This document shows, in pieces, positions 12,398 to 23,814 of a DNA stretch of 64,000 nt. This DNA comes from Ulva prolifera (lineage: Eukaryota; Chlorophyta; Ulvophyceae; Ulvales; Ulvaceae). Both the position numbers and the translations under genes were made by a program. Every line of letters begins with the position of its first letter. The first letter of the stretch is position 1. The notes beneath the pieces are model-generated. The model was given only the letters and a program-made list of their open reading frames with translations, made no database searches and was not told the origin of the DNA. The stretch lies in NCBI GenBank assembly GCA_023078555.1, contig CM041198.1:3209354-3273353 (forward strand). Reading direction: 5' to 3'.

Positions 12398-12440
12398 ATG
12401 TCCAACAGGATACGGCTCAGTAGATTCAGATTTACTTTGC
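12398..12440 (+). repeat. R1 partial copy
   Basis: ATGTCCAACAGGATACGGCT followed by CAGATTTACTTTGC. Confidence 0.6.
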
Positions 12441-13088
12441 ATGTGCATCCCCCCCCCCGCCCCCCCCTTTCCCCTAGACTCTGGATGAGCGCTCGAGCAC
12501 CCGCCCCTGCCTGCCAGAAAAGCTACAGCAGGTGGGGCAACCCGGTGGTTTGACTGCTACATCACCTGATTCTCCACACTCAAACCGAACATCGGCATAG
12601 GGACCACGTCGCTGGCCTGCCCGCCACACTGCGGCTGAGCAGCGGTGGCAATGCTGCCCCTCCCGACGTGCCTGCATGCCCTCTGGCGTTTGGTGCTGCC
12701 TGTAGGCCTCGGGGGCCGGGGCTGCAGCACATGCAACGGTGTGCTTCTGTCCTGGCCATTACCTGCGGCGTGCGTGGGACCAGTGGCGATCACGTCACTG
12801 GCGCGCTGCAGGTAGCAACGGCGTCCGCCATGAGACCGCCGTACCAACACATCCAGCGGCTTGGTGTTGAGTACAACGTGGTGTGACCTCGGGTGGGCAC
12901 TGAGTGGTGTTGACCCACAGCACGCACAGCACGCCCAGCACGGTTGCGGGCACCAGCCCATATATAGCAGTTGCGCGGCACTGCCACCGTGTGTATGTGC
13001 GGACATATGGATAAGTCAGAGAGGCAGGTACACAGGCAGTATAGAATATTCCAGCATAGTATATACGCTCACCAGTGGTGAGGGTGAA

Positions 13089-13127
13089 GTAAAGTAAATC
13101 TGAATTTACTGAGCCGTATCCTATAGG
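13089..13127 (-). repeat. R1 partial copy
   Basis: GTAAAGTAAATCTGAATTTA followed by CTGAGCCGTATCCTATAGG. Confidence 0.6.
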
Positions 13128-13204
13128 GTGCTGACAGCGGCCGTGCTGTTGCCTTGCTGGGCTGTTTTCTGCTGCACTGCGGTGTCGCTTCGCCGGGCGC
13201 AAAT

Positions 13205-13285
13205 ACTTAATGCAGCCCTGAATATTCGGGTCTCATTTCTGGATGGCAGCCCCGACAACGCCGCAAGGCGGCCCAACACTGCTGC
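13205..13285. mobile_element. hAT-like MITE, diverged copy
   Basis: It shares TTTCTGGATGGCAGCCCC and a CGGCCCAACACTG end with the copies at 26520-26625 and 2104-2205. The left end is degraded. Confidence 0.4.
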
Positions 13286-13659
13286 ACAGCACTCGGTCGA
13301 TCACGACCGGCTCCGCACCGCAGCCCTCTCAGACCTCAGACCAGCACTCCCACATGAGCATGCTGGGAACACCTAGCTCTGCACAATTGATTAATTAACA
13401 GCATGGCAGGCGGGCACGGGCCTCCAGGCGGGACTTCGGCCGGCGCCGTTGTCATGCCAGAACACCCACAGACACCCAGATCAGCACCAGCAGTTGCACT
13501 ATTTGCTAGATTCGAGGTGGTGCCCGCCTCCATCCTTGAAACACACCCCCAGGTTAGTACGTATACAAGCCCCAGCTCCCACCAGCGCCTGCTACACCCA
13601 GATTCGTGGCCGCCACCTGCAGCCTATAGCCTCGGCTGTGCAGCAGGACGCGCAGGTGC

Positions 13660-13790
13660 TAGTCCGTCTCCGTGCATACTATGCACGGAGGCGGATGGCG
13701 TGGGGGCTATAGCCCACTACTATATATCCTACTATATATCCTACTATATATCCTACTATATATCCTTCTATAGTAGCCCCCACGCCATGC
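13660..13790. repeat. Hairpin cluster around a tandem TATATATCCTAC array
   Basis: CGTCTCCGTGCATA pairs with TATGCACGGAGGCG (one mismatch). Immediately after, GCGTGGGGGCTATA pairs with a partner ending TAGCCCCCACGC. The second loop contains about four copies of a 12-base TATATATCCTAC unit. Confidence 0.6.
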
Positions 13791-14032
13791 AACGAGACGC
13801 CAACACACCGACGCAGTGGTGAATGTAGATTTACTTTGCTGTGCAACCTCCACCAAAGTGACATGTACAACATGCTGCACACAACATGCTGCTTGCTGGT
13901 GTCGTTGCCCACCTCGCCGCCTTCATCCTTGTAATACACATGGCCTCAAGTTGGCCCACAACCACAATAAAGTTAATGGCATGGGTGCAATGTCATTGTG
14001 CACAGTGGCGATGCGCGGAATCGTCAGTGTGT

Positions 14033-14088
14033 GGAAGTCCAGCGGTTGAGCGGTCTTATAACTGTATAACTGAACTTCCACACAGTGT
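14033..14088. repeat. CAATCCAGTG palindrome family, diverged copy
   Basis: GTGTGGAAGTCCAG is matched by a right end CTGAACTTCCACAC around GAGCGGTC. The outer arms pair well even though the core sequence has drifted, so pairing rather than sequence has been kept. Confidence 0.55.
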
Positions 14089-14168
14089 CATCTTGAGGAT
14101 ACAGCTAAACGGATCCATGTTAATATGAATTATACACATCAGTGGTGGCCATTGTGTTTGTGAGGAGG

Positions 14169-14285
14169 GTGTGGCAATCCAGTGATATGGCCGGCCGCTA
14201 TACCACTGGACCCTTGTGGACCCCGTCGCGACTCTTAAGGGTCCAGTGATATAGCGGCCGGCAATACCACTGGGTTGCCACAGAG
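14169..14285. repeat. Double CAATCCAGTG palindrome
   Basis: Two family units sit back to back. The outer ends GTGTGGCAATCCAGTG and CACTGGGTTGCCACAG pair. The inner halves GGCCGGCCGCTATACCACTG and CAGTGATATAGCGGCCGGC also pair, about a central CTTGTGG...TTAAGGGTCC. The whole can fold into one long hairpin of about 117 bases. Confidence 0.65.
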
Positions 14286-15722
14286 GGACAGTGGCCACAG
14301 GGGCGGCAGCCGCATGTAGCAGCTGCGCCTCTGAAAGTCCTGTGTGCAAGTCCCGTAAGCTGGGAGGGGAGGCTGCATGCACCCTGGGCAGCTCCGGGTC
14401 CATGCACAGCATTTGCCTCATGGATGCTTTGTACTGGAGTGGCTTATGAAGCTAAAAATTACAGTAGCTTGCTGTGTCGGTGCATTGCAGTAGCTTGCTG
14501 GCAACCCAGGCTGGGCCAGTTGTAGAGCATCTGGGGTGGCAGTGCGGACGGTTCGGAGTCTGTGCACAGTTTGTCATTCAGCAGACAGGTGAGAAAGTTT
14601 GGGGTCTGCATAGCATGGCAGCATGCAGAGCCTGTCGGCAGTCAACTGTAGATCTGTATACTTGCAGCCTGAGCAACAACTGCCCCAGCCTTGCCTGATG
14701 ATTTTTCCGTTGCAAGGGCAACAGAAACCAGCAAGCAGCGCAAGATCTGGTCCACTCACCCACGCCTTACCGATATAGATATAGTTGGTGTTTCCAGCAG
14801 AAATTTTATCCTACAAGAATGTAAAATATCAATGCCCCACTGCCAATGATACCCATCATGATGCCCCACCCATAGCCCACTACAGCAGTGCCTAAGGCAG
14901 CCCAATGCAGCTGCCACCAATGGGTTCTGGTGCCTGCAGGTGTGTTGTGGCGGCCAGCCAGCCATGCAGTGCCCTGGAGCTGCTTCTGGCTATGACTCAT
15001 CTCCAAGTACATGAGCCATGTGCCAAGTACATGAGCCATCTTGAAAGGTTAGCCAACCTCATTGCAGCACACCAAAGTCACGTACAAGGCCTCCTCACCA
15101 CAATAAACAACGAAGATTCGCCTGACTGAAACAACGAAGATCCATGCTCAATCCAAGTGGTCTGTCATGCACACGGTCGCAGTGCAGTGCTGACTTGATG
15201 CATGTTGCTTTATGGGTGGTGCAAAGCACATTCAGGGAGGTTCGTGTGCCAGGGCAGCCCTGGAGAGCATGGCATTGACGAGGAGCCTGGAAGCCTTCAT
15301 TCTGTGCACGTGCCTGGCCTGGACTTGCCTGGCGTTGATTTGTTTTTAAACCAACAAATTCACAAATTTCAAAGCAACAAAAGTTGCCTGGCCTAGCCTG
15401 GACCTGCCTGGAGCCTGTTCATGTCAGGTCACCGCCGATGGCCGGTGCAGTTGCCTAGGCAGTAGTACGACAACCTGAATGCCAACGGAACAAACCTGGC
15501 CTCGATGAGATGTCCGATCTAATTCTTCATCTCAACCTGAAGATAAGCTACTGCTAGCTAGTCTGCTCCCTGGGGCCACAGCAGTGTGCTGGTCTCTCGT
15601 TGATTGTCCATTTCCAGTCTCAGTTGATTAATCTTTGCTCTGCAGGTGCAGAGATCTCGTGTGTATGCATGTCGGATCAAGCAAGTAAAACTGATACATC
15701 GTAGGCAATAAATATGCAAGGG

Positions 15723-16271
15723 TGTGAAAGAACACAGCTGCTGTGAGTGTATCTCCCTCTAGAGTACTCACTGATTCATGCAGCCTGTGTTTAACTCCAA
15801 TAGACAAGATTACAGAGGTATACACTAAGTAGAAGTATACCTGTGAAAGAACACAGCTGCTGTGAGTGTCTCCCTCTAGAGTACTCACAGATTCATGCAG
15901 CCTGCATTCAACATGCTGAGTTATACCAACTCAGCAGACTATGTGTCCACAAGCACAAACCAACCACATATCCATGCATGTCAGCTAGAGGACACCATAC
16001 CTGTGTTTAACTCCAATAGACAAGATGTCCTACTGGAGTCAACACAAGGCTTATATGCAAACAAGCACACAGACACATAATGTCTACCTATGTGCAAAAC
16101 AACAAACGCTCCCGCTTTCTGAGTCCCTTTATCTCAGGGATCGCGTCGAGCACGTGTACAGCAACCATGCGTACAACCACCTCTTGATATGCTAGCTTCT
16201 AGCTCCCTCACACAGCAGTCTCCTATTGAGCCATGCTTATGATTCTCCTGAAAACTCCTGGTTTCACCACA
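15723..16271 (-). repeat. 3' LTR of the copia element
   Basis: 549 bp, nearly identical to 19407-19955. The LTR contains an internal duplication of about 120 bp in which the GAACACAGCTGCTGTGAGTG segment and its flank occur twice. Confidence 0.9.
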
Positions 16272-16285
16272 GCCCCCCTGAATCA

Positions 16286-19200
16286 TCAGACTGATTCAAT
16301 CTGAGAGATCTGCATTCCCAGCGCCTTTGCTCCAGCCTCCTGCTTCGGGCCTGGAAGCGCCTTGGTGAGGATGTCAGCCTTCATCTCCTCTGTCTTGACA
16401 AACACTGCTTCAATGTCTCCTTGCATCACACGGTGGCGGACAAAATGAAACGCAATGTCTATGTGCTTTGTCCTACCAGCTGCTCCTGGAGTATGCTGCT
16501 TCATCAAAACAAGGGCGGACTGGTTGTCCCCATACAGTCGAATACGCTGCATCTGCCCACTCAGCTCAGCCATGAGCTTGCGAACCCACAACACCTCCTT
16601 CACCGCTGCAGCTGCTGCCACATACTCAGCCTCACATGTTGAGCAAGCTACCACAGTCTGCAACTTGGATTTCCAGACCACAGGACCACCATGCATGAGT
16701 ACAACTGCACCTGAGGTGCTCTTTCTAGAGTCAGGCTCACCAGCGTAATCAGCATCTGTGTATGCCTCTACAGCGGGCATACCACGCTGATACACAATGC
16801 CCCTATCAAGCGTACTAGCAATGTACCGCAGCACACGCTTGGCAGCTTTCCAATGCACATCAGTTGCAGTTGCCACAAAACGACTCAGTACACCACATGC
16901 ATATGCAAGATCAGGCCGAGTGTTCACAGTCAGATACAGCAAGGACCCAACAAGCTCAGCGTATGGAGTCTCATCACCGAGAGGAGTGCCTTCATGTCGC
17001 CCCAGATGTGTGTTTGCCTCCAGCGGTGTGGTGACCGCTTTGCTGTCAGACATGCCGAAACGCTCCAGCACATCACGGGCATACTTCGGCTGACCCAACC
17101 AGATCTGCCCTAGCTCACGGTCCCTCCGAAGCTGCAGACCCAGGAAGTAGGTGACCTTCCCGATGTCCTTGATCTCAAAGGCGCCGGCGATTGCCGCCAA
17201 GGCTGCCTGAACCATCTGCTTCCTGCCGATGATTATACCGTCGTCCACGTAGATCAGAATGTAGACTCGCCGCTGCCCTTCACCTTTGTAGAACATGCAT
17301 GGGTCCGACTCCGATGCAGTGAATCCGAGACGGGTGAGCTCGCTCAGCAGCTTGGCGTGCCAGGCACGCGCAGCCTGCTTCAGCCCATACAGAGCTTTCC
17401 GCAGTCTGTATGTGCGGCCGCCGAATGCCTCCGGCATCCGAACGTACACCTCGTCGGTCGGGTCAAACTCCCCATTCAGGAAAGCTGTTGCCACATCAAA
17501 CTGATGCAGCTCAAAATCATGCTCCGCAGCGTGTGCGAGCATGACTCGAAATGTCGCTTGCTGAGCAGTGGGAGCAAAAACTTCTTCGAAGTCCATGCCC
17601 TTGCGCTGCAAGCACCCCAGCACTACCAGCCGGGTCTTGTACTTGTCAACTGCTCCAAACGCATCGCGCTTGATTTTGTAGACTGGTTTCATCGGCAGAA
17701 CCCTCTTTCCCATTGGTACTTCAGTCACGAGGTCCAGAACCCCCTTCTCAATGATGGATGTCCACTCTGCGTCCATGGATGCACGCCAGAGCTCCGCATC
17801 AGGTCGGCCAAGCGCCTCCGCAGTCGTCTTCGGTTCATCTGTCAGCCCGTCCGCAGCGTACGCATACGCATGGGGTTGAAATGCATCAGGTGCACGCCGC
17901 TCCCGTCTGGGGTACCTGTGTGCTGGTATCTCTTCTACGGGTGGCGCGCCCGCATCACCGTCATTGTCGGGGTCTTCACCACCATCGGCGTTGCCGTCAT
18001 CACCAGCATCACCACCACCATCGTCGCCAGCATCTTCATTGCCGTCATCACCAGCATCGTCGTCGGAGTCTTCACCGTCCGAGTCCTCGGCATCACTGGC
18101 AGCTTCCAGTGGTGGCATGTCCGCATACATGTCTGGCTCTCCAAGATTAGGAGCCATCAGGTCTTCACCGGTCTCTGAGCCCACCGGCTCTGCATCTGCG
18201 GGCATCATCTCGCAGTTCATTTCATACACACGCCCACGCTTCTGTCCTGTGAGGATGATGCCTCCTTTAGCGTCCATGATCTCACATCTGTCACCCTTCT
18301 GGGTGCACTCATGAGCTGCTTCAGTTGCCAGGAACCCTGATAGAAGGTTCACTGTCATGCTCGGTACCCATAGCACCGAACGCAGCAGCACCAGGCCCGC
18401 TGGGCCTCCATCCAGCCACACTTCTCCTTCTCCCATGACATCGTGGCACTCACCACCTCCCAGAACCACTCGCTTGGTGCTGCTAGGTCTCATGTCACGA
18501 ATCACATTGCGATTGTGTACAATGTGGTGAGAAGATCCGCTGTCGTAGAGCAGAGCATCAGTGCTTGCCCCGGCGGCCATTGCCATCCCCTCGGATGGAT
18601 GTGCAGCTTGTGCAACCATTGCTGCTGCCGGCCGCGGGCGATCCTCAGGCTTCACCTTCGGTTGCCGACAGTCCTTCTGGATGTGGCCTACCTTCCCGCA
18701 GTTGAAACATTTCCGCGTCTCTTTCCGCTTCTTCTGGCCCTCGGCGTTCATCGCCTTGCCATCTCTGTTCCCAGCACTCTGCTGAGAACTCTCCACGAGT
18801 CTGACGGCAGCCTTCAGCTCCTTCATGACCTGGTTGAAGCCTGCGCTCACATGCTGTGTAAGCATCATGACCAGGGACCCCCTCTCTGGAGCCTCCTTTA
18901 GTCCACGCACGAGCGCATTCGCGGCCAGCTGATCCGCTGCCGCGAAGTCGGTGTCTTGAAGCTTCTCAAGAACCTCAAGCACCCTCTCTGCATACCGCGT
19001 GTATGCCTCCGATGAGCCTTGCCGAATGTCATTCAGCTCGCTCACCAAGAGCGGTTGCCGAAGCTCCTGCTCGAGCTCCTGCTCGAGGCGGATCCGCCTC
19101 GTATTCAGCACGCACTTGCTGCCACGCCGCCATGGTGGTGGCTGCACGGTCAATGATGCGCGCCAGACCTCTGTCTTCAACGCAGAGCAGCATCCTGCTC

Positions 19201-19391
19201 CGGACCTTCGCGTCCGCCATCACTTCCTGTTGTGCAGCCATGTCTGGCTCCTCTGTGAGCCAGCCCTCCACTCCCATAGTAGTCAAGGATGCCCGGAACT
19301 GTGCAGCCCACAGCCGGTAGTCCCCACCCCGCTTCAGCTTGCGGACGGCATGGAGAGTGCTGCTTCGTTGATCTTCCATTACGCTTAACAC
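16286..19391 (-). pseudogene. Copia gag-pol remnant
   Basis: In transcript order it shows a gag-like region, the zinc knuckle CFNCGKVGHIQKDC, an aspartic protease motif LLYDSGSSHH, an unusually long Asp/Gly-rich linker, a reverse transcriptase with copia signatures (LYGLKQAARAWH and YVDDGIIIG), and an RNase H-like end (YADYAGEPDSRKSTSG-type and KHIDIAFHFVR). It is a fossil; the plus-strand open frames in this interval are its shadows. Confidence 0.85.
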
Positions 19392-19406
19392 AATGAGCCC
19401 ATAACC

Positions 19407-19955
19407 TGTGAAAGAACACAGCTGCTGTGAGTGTATCTCCCTCTAGAGTACTCACTGATTCATGCAGCCTGTGTTTAACTCCAATAGACAAGATTACAGA
19501 GGTATACACTAAGTAGAAGTATACCTGTGAAAGATCACAGCTGCTGTGAGTGTCTCCCTCTAGAGTACTCACAGATTCATGCAGCCTGCATTCAACATGC
19601 TGAGTTATACCAACTCAGCAGACTATGTGTCCACAAGCACAAACCAACCACATATCCATGCATGTCAGCTAGAGGACACCATACCTGTGTTTAACTCCAA
19701 TAGACAAGATGTCCTACTGGAGTCAACACAAGGCTTATATGCAAACAAGCACACAGACACATAATGTCTACCTATGTGCAAAACAACAAACGCTCCCGCT
19801 TTCTGAGTCCCTTTATCTCAGGGATCGCGTCGAGCACGTGTACAGCAACCATGCGTACAACCACCTCTTGATATGCTAGCTTCTAGCTCCCTCACACAGC
19901 AGTCTCCTATTGAGCCATGCTTATGATTCTCCTGAAAACTCCTGGTTTCACCACA
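19407..19955 (-). repeat. 5' LTR of the copia element
   Basis: 549 bp, nearly identical to the left LTR. On the minus strand it is followed at once by the primer-binding site. Confidence 0.9.
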
Positions 19956-20207
19956 AAGGGCCCACCCGGGCGCACGTACATGATGCACAGGCCCAGCTCA
20001 ACTGGACAGCGAGACGTTGCATCATGATTGCAGTGAGACCTAAACCGGGCAGAGTGCATGTGAAGCACCCGCGATCGGTGGCCTGCGCCGGGCGCAGCCC
20101 CTCCAGCTTCTGCGAGGGCGTAAGCGGCCTGAGCTGTCCTGGCGAGCGGCGGACTGCGCAACCAGCTCTACTTGTGAGCGCCTTGTAGTGGTGCAAGCAC
20201 AAATGCG

Positions 20208-20435
<228 letters not shown>

Positions 20436-21268
20436 CTCACCACGCGCCCGGAAAAAGACGGCGCACACAGAACCTCTGACTGCTACACACCCATGGGTGT
20501 GCATGCGCATGCACACCCACAGACACACACCGCCCCGCACACACCCACACAGCTACTTGTGAGCCTTGTAGTGTGACTTGCAGCGACAGCACACACACGA
20601 AGCACTGGTACACGTGCAACAACGGCATGTACGAGGCTATGGGAAGGCCAGGACGACACGTGCGCGGGCCCAGCCAGCACCTGCCATGCCACACTGCAGC
20701 TCCACTCGGCCTTTTGTAGAGAGCTTCTCACACTGCAGCCGCTCTGTGGTTTGTGTGTGCTCGCTGCGAATGCGGCGTGGGCGCCATGGACCAGGAGGGG
20801 GGTCTACACACGCCCAACAGGACAGCGAGCATCTCAGACATCGCCCAGGGCCGGGGGTGGTGTCTATAGACTCACAAAACCCTGAATGCTACTGTAAGGG
20901 TCCTGGGCGAAACGTGGAAAGGTGCCCAGGGAGAAGCCCGTTTTTGGCCAAAAGGCCGATTTTGACCATAGAGGAACGAAATCCGGACCAGGTCGGTGCC
21001 AGTGGGCGTGTTCTTGCGCTGCTCGCTGGGCTCGCGGTGCTCCGTACCGGCCCTGCATTGCCGCCTCTGTCCTTGCACCCCACCCTGCAGCCCCACTCGG
21101 CCATGTTTCAAAACAGCCCTGCGCTGGCAGGCGTCAATTGCTTAAGCAGCCCCATTAGAAACACAGACCCGTTCCCCCTCTGGACATGGCTACGCAGACA
21201 TGCGCACAGGTATGCCAACCAAACCATGGAGCGGCCCAGCACAAAGCAAGACACAGCTCCAGCACAAT

Positions 21269-21339
21269 ATGTGGTCCCGTTAACTCGGAGTTGTCCATTT
21301 GCAATAGGATACGGCTCAGTAAATTCAGATTTACTTTAC
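21269..21339 (+). repeat. R1 copy
   Basis: ATGTGGTCCCGTTAACTCGG through AATAGGATACGGCTCAG to the TTTACTTTAC tail. Confidence 0.7.
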
Positions 21340-22164
21340 TTTGCTTTACAAAGCAAGACACAGCTGCTGGACCCAGCAGCTAGCCCAATGTGCAGTGCAG
21401 CTCGTGGTATCGATATCGTGATTTTGTTTCGATGTGTCACTACATGACGCCTGCTACCTGGCGGCAATGCATTGGTATACGGTGGGGGGCACAACATCTG
21501 ACTGCAGCGACCTGCGCCTCTGGCACGGTCCTTGTAGCATTGCATCGATGGGATATCCCATCATGACCCCGGACATCATGACCCCGGACATCAGCCCAAT
21601 TGCTTAAGTAGACACGCCCCGACGCACCAGTCTTGACACTTGGTCAGCGATGCGTGTGACCTGCATGCAACCCGCATGGTGTCTGGACGGATGCATGCCG
21701 CAAGCAGCCTCGGCCGCAGCACCGCATCATGCGATGATCACTCACCAAACAAACTCCCGGGCGCAGCTGGCCGGGGGGAATCACTCAACACCTGCCAGTG
21801 GGAATCACTCAACACCCCTCAGGCTCATCCAGGCTGCTGAGGCCGATTCCCTGAGTTCTTGAAGACTTGCCGTGGGGCATGATCGGTCCCGGGGCTGGGG
21901 GGGGAAAGGCCCATCCGGCTGCGTTTAAAATTTTGAGGTTGGGTGGTGCCACTGGAGGGAGCACACTCACTGCACAACGAAACTGTATTGGCTGGGGTGT
22001 CTCGAGATTAATCAATTGAACCACAGCCTGTGCTTCTGAGTCTGGGCCAGTCTTGGTGTGCATGTGTTGCGCTGTACACCTGTGCCCTGCCGGCGTTGCT
22101 ACAGCATAGGTTTGCCTATAGAAGGCCGCGACCAGGTTCTTGTAGAACACTCACAGCTGGTGGT

Positions 22165-22232
22165 TGTGGTCTTGCGCTACTTGCTGCTTTCGCGGTGCGG
22201 CCCGCCTCGCCGCCTTCATCCTTGCACCCCAC
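22165..22232 (-). repeat. R4 copy
   Basis: TTCGCGGTGCGGCCCGCCTC is followed by GCCGCCTTCATCCTTGCA, the reverse complement of the R4 core. Confidence 0.6.
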
Positions 22233-22508
22233 ACTCACATGTGTACGGTGCCGTGGCGCAATCTACAGCAGTGCACGCTCGATCCACACGGTACTAGCTC
22301 GTGTCTGTAATATTAATGCACAGCTTCCATATGGCATGCGGCACAGTGCCACATGCAGCAGAAGGTGCGCGTGCGCTGTCCGCTGTCTACTGCATTGGTG
22401 TTGCGGTTCAGTGTTATGACCGCACTACCACATATGTGGTATACAGGGCCCACATATGTGGTATACAGGGCCCCTGCACGTCGCATCGCGGTGTATACGT
22501 AGCGTCAT

Positions 22509-22551
22509 GCAAGGGTCCAGTGATGTAGCGGTCTCATCACTGGACTGCAAC
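22509..22551. repeat. CAATCCAGTG palindrome family, short copy
   Basis: GTCCAGTGATGTAGCG and CATCACTGGAC pair around GGTCT. Confidence 0.55.
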
Positions 22552-22624
22552 GATTGGTGGTGGTCATGGCTGAGCCTGTGAAGAGCCTGTGAAGTGGCAA
22601 AGCACACAGCTGCAGGGGTGTTGT

Positions 22625-22658
22625 GTAAAGTACAGTAAATCCGAACCGAGCCGCATCC
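22625..22658 (-). repeat. R1 fragment
   Basis: GTAAAGTACAGTAAATCCG followed by GAGCCGCATCC. Confidence 0.5.
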
Positions 22659-23738
22659 GTGTGCTGAAGAAGTAAAGGCGGGCGAGGTAGGCAGGACCGC
22701 AACACCGGTACCAGCAACTTGAAGCAGCGCAAGAGCATGACTCAGTTGGAGGTCGGACCTCCAACCACCACCCCGGTCCAAGGCACCACAGGTGTGTTGT
22801 GTTACAGGGATCAAGCCGGCGCCGGCTCCGGAGCGGCCGGTAGCACCGCCAGGGCAACGGACAAGCACGCCGACTCCCCGATGCACGCACGGCAGGAGAT
22901 GCGCACCCACGGCGAACCCAAACACGGTGCCGAATCACCGCATGACAGACACCCACCGAACATGCAAGTGCACACACTAACGCACACACCCGCGCACCCT
23001 CCCGGTCGCCAGCCCCAGACACCCGCAGCCCCGGGCCCTCACGCAAAACGACCCCGCCGCCCGCGGAGACGCGGCAGCCGCAGCTGGCTGCGCAGCCCGG
23101 CCGACGCGGGCCCAACGCGCCAGTCGCTGCGGCCCCCCCCCCCAGACCCAAGACCCCAACGTTAATATTCACCCACTCCCCCTTCTGCAGCTGTCCCCAC
23201 CTCGAGGAGCTCCACCCCCTCGGCTGATCAGATGAGCCCCGAGCGGCAGAGCAACGCAGCAGCGCCGTCATCCGCCAGCTTGCCTGGGCCCAAGCACGCC
23301 CAAGCCACGGCACTCATTAGATGTGTATGGGCGCTGGATCATGCAGAAGAGGCGGCGCACGGCGGTCAGCAAAGCACCACCCCTGCAATTGTTACCCGAC
23401 AGACGGTGAGCGAGGGAGGGTCGGGGATGCGGCAGGCGGCTCGCCGCTCAGGCCGGATGGTCAGCTGATCAACTGCAGTGAGCGGCGAGCGGTCATTGCA
23501 TGCATGGGACCGCACATCCCGTCAACAGGTGTGTTGGTGTGGCAACTTGTGTCCGCAACACGAAGGGCAGACGCAACACACTCGCACAGCAAGAGAAACA
23601 CCGATCCTGCCGTGGCAATCGTCCTTAAGGACAACGCAGCTTACGTGTGACAAGCAGAAGGGCAGGCAGCATGGCAGCGGGTAGATTACAAGCACAACAT
23701 GTTGAAGAGGTGGGTGCAGCATAGCATGCATCAAACAC

Positions 23739-23814
23739 GGCATATGTGGTCCCACTAACTTGGAGTTGTCAATGTCCAATAGGATACGGCTCAGTAAATT
23801 CAGAATTGCTTTAC
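23739..23814 (+). repeat. R1 copy
   Basis: GGCATATGTGGTCCCACTAA through GTCCAATAGGATACGGCTCA to GCTTTAC. Confidence 0.7.

Larger units (their letters stand above)
11601..15722. other. Repeat-rich intergenic stretch
   Basis: No gene recognised. It contains palindrome copies (11833-11915, 14033-14088, 14169-14285), R1 copies (12398-12440, 13089-13127), a diverged hAT-like element (13205-13285) and the hairpin/tandem cluster at 13660-13790. A C-rich run lies near 12444-12470. Confidence 0.5.
15723..19955 (-). mobile_element. Ty1/copia-type LTR retrotransposon, young, broken
   Basis: A 4233-bp element lies in minus orientation, with identical-length 549-bp LTRs that begin TG and end CA, and the perfect 5-bp target duplication AAGGG at 15718-15722 and 19956-19960. 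The primer site next to the 5' (right) LTR reads GGTTATGGGCTCA. It matches the anticodon-loop region of initiator tRNA-Met, the half-tRNA priming known for Drosophila copia. A G-rich tract precedes the 3' (left) LTR. Recognised parts are gag, a CCHC knuckle, protease, reverse transcriptase and RNase H. The LTRs are almost identical, so the insertion is recent. The element looks broken, with about two breaks. Confidence 0.9.

Noticed and set aside
16421-18901. Plus-strand frames of up to 273 aa
   Set aside because: They are opposite-strand shadows of the copia gag-pol region.
22700-23460. GC-rich open frames on both strands, up to 249 aa
   Set aside because: No splice structure, no motif and strong composition bias; dispersed repeats lie inside.
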